A stretch of 11,067 bases of DNA from Prevotellaceae bacterium. GTDB lineage: Bacteria > Bacteroidota > Bacteroidia > Bacteroidales > Bacteroidaceae. Positions within the stretch are counted from its first letter, which is position 1. Each line of letters starts with the position of its first letter. The notes beneath the pieces are model-generated. The model saw only the letters and a program-made list of their open reading frames with translations. It was not told the origin of the DNA and made no database searches. The position numbers and the translations under genes were made by a program. Below are positions 7,770-11,067 of the stretch, piece after piece. Location of the stretch: positions 2,710-13,776 of the forward strand of contig JAUNIK010000026.1 of NCBI GenBank assembly GCA_030523505.1, read 5' to 3'.

Positions 7770-10700
7770 TTAGTCAAACGAGTCATTTCGACGCCCCCGC
7801 CCTAGCGAAGCGGAACGGGAAGGCTCGTGCAAACGAGAGGAATGAGAACTTGTTCTCTGATTCCCGAGTGCAGCCGAGGCTCGAAGATATTCAAGGGAAG
7901 AGCCGAAAGCTCGGGGGGAGGGTCCGTCTTCATTCATTCTCCTTTCCCTACGTGCCTCCCTCGCTGCCTTGCCACCAAACTGGCGGATGTTGAACACGGC
8001 ATGGAGCATGAAATACTGGGTGATAGAGTTATAATGGGTTTCCGAGGTTCGTGTGTCACCGACATGATAGTCGAAGGTGCGCTGCTGACCAAGGATATCA
8101 AACACCTGAAGCGAGAGTATCAGTCGGCGGCGTGACATTATCTGCTGCGATATCTCGGCATTCCATATCAGTTCGTTGCGATTGGCCGTCGCATCATTAT
8201 AACCGCGGTACATTCGCTGGTTTATATTGGTGTCGAAGGTCATGTGCCAAGGGAACTTGATATTGATGCTGGCACCGTAGTTGAACTGCCAAGTGTCGCG
8301 GTTCGACTTAGGCTGAAGCAGGTTTCTCACATGCGAGTAGCTGGTCGATCCGTTGATTTCCACATCGAGCCAGTCGTTGCGGTAACTACCCGACAGACGC
8401 TCGTTGACACTCTGGTTGTTGGTGGTGTTGAGGTGTGAGTCGGCCTTGCTCTGCGAGAGGTAACTCAACTGGTGGTTGTAGTTATAACGGGTATTGGAAT
8501 TGATGAACCATTTGCCGTCTTGATCGAGGGCTGTTCCGAGTTGCAGGTTACCACCTGTACGCCAGTTACCACTGATATTCACAGGCTGGGTGATGCGACC
8601 ACCGGTACGGTCGTCGTAGGTCATCTTGTTGGCGATGGAATTGCTTGTGCGCGACCAGTTCCAGTTCAGGGTTATGGTCTGCTTGTAAGTCATGAAATAG
8701 TTGTTGTAGTTCAGGTTGAGACTGTTGGTCCACGATGGTTTCAATCCTGGATTACCCTTTACGATATTCATCGGGTTGGCATCGTCGGTGATGTCAATCA
8801 ACTGGTTGATGCTCGGCTGGGTTGAGTTGCCGTGATAGTCGAGTTTCAGCGTGTGGTTGCGCGAGAAGCGGAGCTGCAGATTCATCGTTGGGTTGAAGTT
8901 GTTTGTCACACGGATGGTGTCGGTATGAATGCCGTGATAGTCCTGCACGGTGTGGCTTCGCTGTGGGCGCCACTGTACTCCGGTCGAGAAGTTATAATAG
9001 GTTCTGATGATACGGAACAACAACTGTGCGTCGTGGTCGAAGTTCTCGCGGTAAGAATAGCGGCTGAGCGACTCATTGAGATAGTCAGGCAGGTTATAGC
9101 CTCCGATGAAAGCATCGAAGTTGCCGTAAGCCAGATCAGCCCCGGCACCGAACTGCTCGCCGAGGGCGCTGAAGTCATAGGTCTTCTGGTCGCTCTCGTC
9201 CTTGGAATAGCGGAAGGTGTAGGTGAACTGCAGGAAGGTGTTACGCATCAGCGGTTCCGAGTAACTAACATTGGCAGAGAAGTTCCTACTGCGGTCAGGG
9301 GTGGTGCTGTAACGGTTGGTATAGAATATGGAGTCGTTACCCAGCTGGTCCATCACCTTATACAGATGAGTGCTGTTGTTGCTCACATTCTGTCGGTCTG
9401 ACTCGGAGTAATTGCCTTCGATACGCAGGTTGAGGTTGCGCCCCATATCGCCGAAACGACGGTTATACTGCAATGATCCGCCGAGACGCTTCGTCGTAGA
9501 GTGTGAGATGCTCCTGTTCACACGACGGTTGGTACGGATGGAGTCGCTGTCAACGAAGTCGTGATAGAGGTCGAGCGGAGTGTCGGTGTAATCAAACGGA
9601 TTGGCAGAGAACTGCATCGACAGACTCTCCGACATACTGTCTGATGTCCTGATGCTCCACGACGGACGGAACTGGATATTAGTCACCGAATCGGGTTTCC
9701 ATTCCAATCGCATCGAGGCGTTCCAACCGTGGTTCTTGGAGAGGTTCTTTGAAAGACTGTTGGAATATGTTGTTGCACCGACCTTCTCGTAGTTGGTACT
9801 GCTCTGGCGCTGCTGTCGGTCGGTAGTGCCGTGCTCCCAGTTGGTGTTGCCGTCAATCTTCAGTTTGAAGTTGTCGCGACTTCCTCCACCGCCCCAACCA
9901 CCTCGGTTGCCTCGGCCTCCACGACCACCGCCGCCGTTGCTACCTGTGCCATCGTCATAGTTGTAGTTGGCACCAACGGACTCGTCGGAACGCAGGCCCT
10001 GTGAACCACCGCCACCTCCTCGGCGTCCACCTCGCGCACCACCGGTGTTCGAACCGTTGAGGATAGCTGCCAAGCGGTTGTGGGCAGTGAACTCGGTGAA
10101 GGTGATACGACCGGAATAGCGGTCGTGAGTACCATAGCCGGCATCGCCATTGAACATATATCCCATGTTCATGTTCTTCTTTATCTTGATGTCGATGACT
10201 GGGTTTTCCACGCCGTCATCAATACCAGTCACTCTGGCCTGGTCGCTCTTCTCATCATAGACCTTCAGTTTGTCGATGATATCGGTAGGGAGGTTCTTTG
10301 TTGCCATGGCGTTGTTGCCAACAAAGAATTCCTTTCCGTCCAGCAGAATCTTGTGTATCTGCTTGCCATTGATGGTGATATTTCCGTTGTCATCGACCTC
10401 GGCTCCAGGGAGTTTCTGTATCAGTTCTTCGAGCACTGCTCCTTCTGGCATGTGATAGGCATCGGCATTGAACATCAAGGTGTCGCCCACCATCTGCATC
10501 TTTGGCAGGTTACCGGTAACAACAGCCTCGTCCAACACGATGGAATCCGGCTCAAGAGCCATCGTTCCGAGGAGAGTTGTCTTATTGTAGATAGTGAATT
10601 TCTTGTTTAAAGTCTTGCTTCCCACAAATGATATATTCACCTGATAATCACCTTTTTTGTCGGTATAGAGAGTGAAGTTTCCTTTTTCATTGGTGAGTGC

Positions 10701-10916
10701 TCCTGAGAGGAAGGTGCTATCCTTTGAGAAGAGTTGCACCGAGGCTCTTTCTATTGGGTCGTAATTGCCCATTTCGATAATCTGTCCCATGATGCGGAAC
10801 TTCGCATGATCATCTTTCTCTTGTGCAGAAACACAAAATGCCAGCACCACAAGAAGTACTGACAACATATATCGTTTGATATTATTTTTAGCCCTGTGTT
10901 TGTTTTTATTATCCAT
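7770..10916 (-). CDS. TonB-receptor-like outer-membrane beta-barrel protein with regulatory-like N-domain
   Basis: About 1048 residues from the start chosen at 10916 (MDNKNK); an in-frame ATG at 10943 would add nine residues, and one at 10868 would leave almost no basic n-region. Seen: signal peptide (basic n-region, core MLSVLLVVLAFCVSA, cleavage near A31/Q32); carboxypeptidase-regulatory-like beta-sandwich (~40-122); the DEAVVTG linker (129-135); a plug-like region (~136-250) with GDTLMFNADAYHMPEGAVLE, KILLDGKEFF and ATKNLPTDIIDKLKVYDEKSD; a Gly/Arg-rich loop (~288-346); and a barrel rich in alternating aromatic strands, ending near HAVFNIRQF (F980). This pattern fits the Bacteroidota 'outer membrane protein beta-barrel' group related to TonB-dependent receptors (PF14905-like). 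The ligand is unknown; there is no SusD partner beside it and I see no clear TonB box. The last 65 residues (984-1048) are an odd Arg/Ser-rich tail encoded by hairpin-rich DNA. Confidence 0.9.
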   Translation of the reverse strand: MDNKNKHRAKNNIKRYMLSVLLVVLAFCVSAQEKDDHAKFRIMGQIIEMGNYDPIERASVQLFSKDSTFLSGALTNEKGNFTLYTDKKGDYQVNISFVGSKTLNKKFTIYNKTTLLGTMALEPDSIVLDEAVVTGNLPKMQMVGDTLMFNADAYHMPEGAVLEELIQKLPGAEVDDNGNITINGKQIHKILLDGKEFFVGNNAMATKNLPTDIIDKLKVYDEKSDQARVTGIDDGVENPVIDIKIKKNMNMGYMFNGDAGYGTHDRYSGRITFTEFTAHNRLAAILNGSNTGGARGGRRGGGGGSQGLRSDESVGANYNYDDGTGSNGGGGRGGRGNRGGWGGGGSRDNFKLKIDGNTNWEHGTTDRQQRQSSTNYEKVGATTYSNSLSKNLSKNHGWNASMRLEWKPDSVTNIQFRPSWSIRTSDSMSESLSMQFSANPFDYTDTPLDLYHDFVDSDSIRTNRRVNRSISHSTTKRLGGSLQYNRRFGDMGRNLNLRIEGNYSESDRQNVSNNSTHLYKVMDQLGNDSIFYTNRYSTTPDRSRNFSANVSYSEPLMRNTFLQFTYTFRYSKDESDQKTYDFSALGEQFGAGADLAYGNFDAFIGGYNLPDYLNESLSRYSYRENFDHDAQLLFRIIRTYYNFSTGVQWRPQRSHTVQDYHGIHTDTIRVTNNFNPTMNLQLRFSRNHTLKLDYHGNSTQPSINQLIDITDDANPMNIVKGNPGLKPSWTNSLNLNYNNYFMTYKQTITLNWNWSRTSNSIANKMTYDDRTGGRITQPVNISGNWRTGGNLQLGTALDQDGKWFINSNTRYNYNHQLSYLSQSKADSHLNTTNNQSVNERLSGSYRNDWLDVEINGSTSYSHVRNLLQPKSNRDTWQFNYGASINIKFPWHMTFDTNINQRMYRGYNDATANRNELIWNAEISQQIMSRRRLILSLQVFDILGQQRTFDYHVGDTRTSETHYNSITQYFMLHAVFNIRQFGGKAAREARRERRMNEDGPSPRAFGSSLEYLRASAALGNQRTSSHSSRLHEPSRSASLGRGRRNDSFD
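7785..7925. repeat. Hairpin-rich probable dispersed repeat forming the 3' end of the barrel-protein gene
   Basis: This stretch encodes roughly residues 999-1043 of the barrel protein but looks like repeat DNA. It contains several short inverted repeats in a row: CTCGT-GCAA-ACGAG (7824-7837); GAGAAC-TT-GTTCTC (7844-7857) flanked by a further GAAT/ATTC pair (7840-7863); CGAG...CTCG (7865-7883); and GAGC-CGAAA-GCTC (7900-7912). It is followed by GTCATTTCGAC-like sequence at 7782-7792. The encoded peptide (SLEYLRASAALGN, SSRLHEPSRSASLG) resembles tails I recall from other Prevotella predicted proteins, but this is memory and not a search. Exact element borders cannot be set from one copy. Confidence 0.5.
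9876..10055 (-). other. Gly/Arg-rich (RGG-like) loop coding segment in the barrel-protein gene
   Basis: Between the first barrel strands (ending NRLAAILNGSN) and FKLKIDGNTNWEH, the protein carries about 60 residues dominated by Gly, with GGARGGRRGGGGGSQG, an acidic/Tyr spacer (SDESVGANYNYDDGTG) and GGGGRGGRGNRGGWGGGG. In the barrel model this would be an exposed, disordered surface loop. The DNA is correspondingly rich in CCACC/GCC codon repeats on the plus strand and could vary in length by slippage. Confidence 0.7.
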
Positions 10917-10972
10917 ACATTTTTTTGACGCATACACGCGCATATAGTTTAATCCAAACGATAAAAAATAAA

Positions 10973-10991
10973 AAAAACAAGGCTTGTTTTT
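10973..10991. promoter_or_regulatory. CAAG/CTTG dyad in the divergent intergenic region
   Basis: AAAAACAAG and CTTGTTTTT are perfect reverse complements around a single G. With a one-base centre it is better seen as a possible operator-like dyad than as an RNA hairpin. A further CTTGTTTT lies at 11003-11010. On the minus strand it overlaps the region where the barrel-protein promoter should lie. The best element there is TATCGTTTG, one base too long for TAnnTTTG, so I do not call that promoter separately. The flanking DNA is strongly AT-rich. Confidence 0.35.
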
Positions 10992-11003
10992 AATTTTCTG
11001 TCC

Positions 11004-11031
11004 TTGTTTTCAAAAAATAATCGTAATATTG
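11004..11031 (+). promoter_or_regulatory. Candidate rightward promoter for a gene starting at the window edge
   Basis: TTG (11004-11006), a 17-base spacer and TAATATTG (11024-11031) resemble the Bacteroidota promoter with one mismatch to TAnnTTTG. An ATG at 11058-11060 (reading M-I-D) stays open to the window end and would be a possible start about 20 bases after the predicted transcription start; the ATG at 11053 meets a stop after two codons. Only ten bases of that reading frame are visible, so I do not list a gene. If correct, it would be divergent from the outer-membrane protein gene. Confidence 0.4.
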
Positions 11032-11067
11032 CACTCGGATTACAAAAATCGAATGATATGATTGATA

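Noticed and set aside
7840..7863. Possible intrinsic terminator (GAGAAC/GTTCTC hairpin)
   Set aside because: It is inside the coding frame, has a two-base centre and is not followed by a T-run on either strand; better explained as part of the repeat-like segment.
8832..9401. A 189-codon open frame on the plus strand opposite the barrel-protein gene
   Set aside because: Val/Ile/Glu-rich composition without motifs, entirely antisense to a gene with clear domain structure; the same applies to the frame at 10080-10610.
7770..10916. SusC of a polysaccharide utilisation locus, linked to the GH38 gene
   Set aside because: No SusD-like gene accompanies it, the domain pattern fits the separate beta-barrel group, and mutS2 with its own promoter lies between it and the mannosidase.

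Overview
The window looks like a chromosomal segment from a member of the Bacteroidota, most likely the Bacteroidales and probably a Prevotella/Segatella-type gut or oral species. The reasons are a large outer-membrane beta-barrel protein of the kind typical of this phylum (carboxypeptidase-regulatory-like domain, plug, barrel), a secreted multidomain GH38 mannosidase with a C-terminal discoidin-like domain, A-rich leaders that mostly lack a Shine-Dalgarno sequence, and promoter candidates of the Bacteroidota TTTG / TAnnTTTG type. The genus is inferred from general resemblance; no marker gene is present.

Layout, left to right. Positions 1-723 (+) hold the C-terminal 240 residues of an aldo/keto reductase with a ferredoxin-like tail; its beginning lies outside the window. 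All other complete genes are on the minus strand. Read in their own direction from the right they are: a ~1048-residue TonB-receptor-like outer-membrane barrel protein (7770-10916), mutS2 (5111-7675), a GH38 alpha-mannosidase with signal peptide (1356-5012), and trmO, a tRNA methyltransferase (680-1366). trmO overlaps the end of the mannosidase gene by 11 bases and overlaps the convergent reductase gene tail-to-tail by 44 bases. The three gaps are short: 5013-5110, 7676-7769 and 10917-11067. The last carries a candidate rightward promoter for a gene that begins at or beyond the window's right edge.

How the genes work together. The contents are mixed: DNA maintenance (MutS2), glycan degradation (GH38), tRNA modification (TrmO), an outer-membrane protein and a redox enzyme. 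There is no SusD-like partner or sensor, so this is not a recognisable polysaccharide utilisation locus. mutS2 appears to have its own promoter directly against its start codon. GH38 and trmO are almost certainly co-transcribed and may be translationally coupled. I see no new defence system, mobile element, CRISPR array or RNA gene.

Most worth a second look: the Arg/Ser-rich C-terminal tail of the barrel protein, encoded by hairpin-rich DNA that looks like a dispersed repeat absorbed into the reading frame; an array of eight degenerate 8-bp TCGAG-type units running into the mutS2 stop codon; a predicted leaderless or nearly leaderless mutS2 transcript; and a Gly/Arg-rich (RGG-like) loop in the barrel protein.
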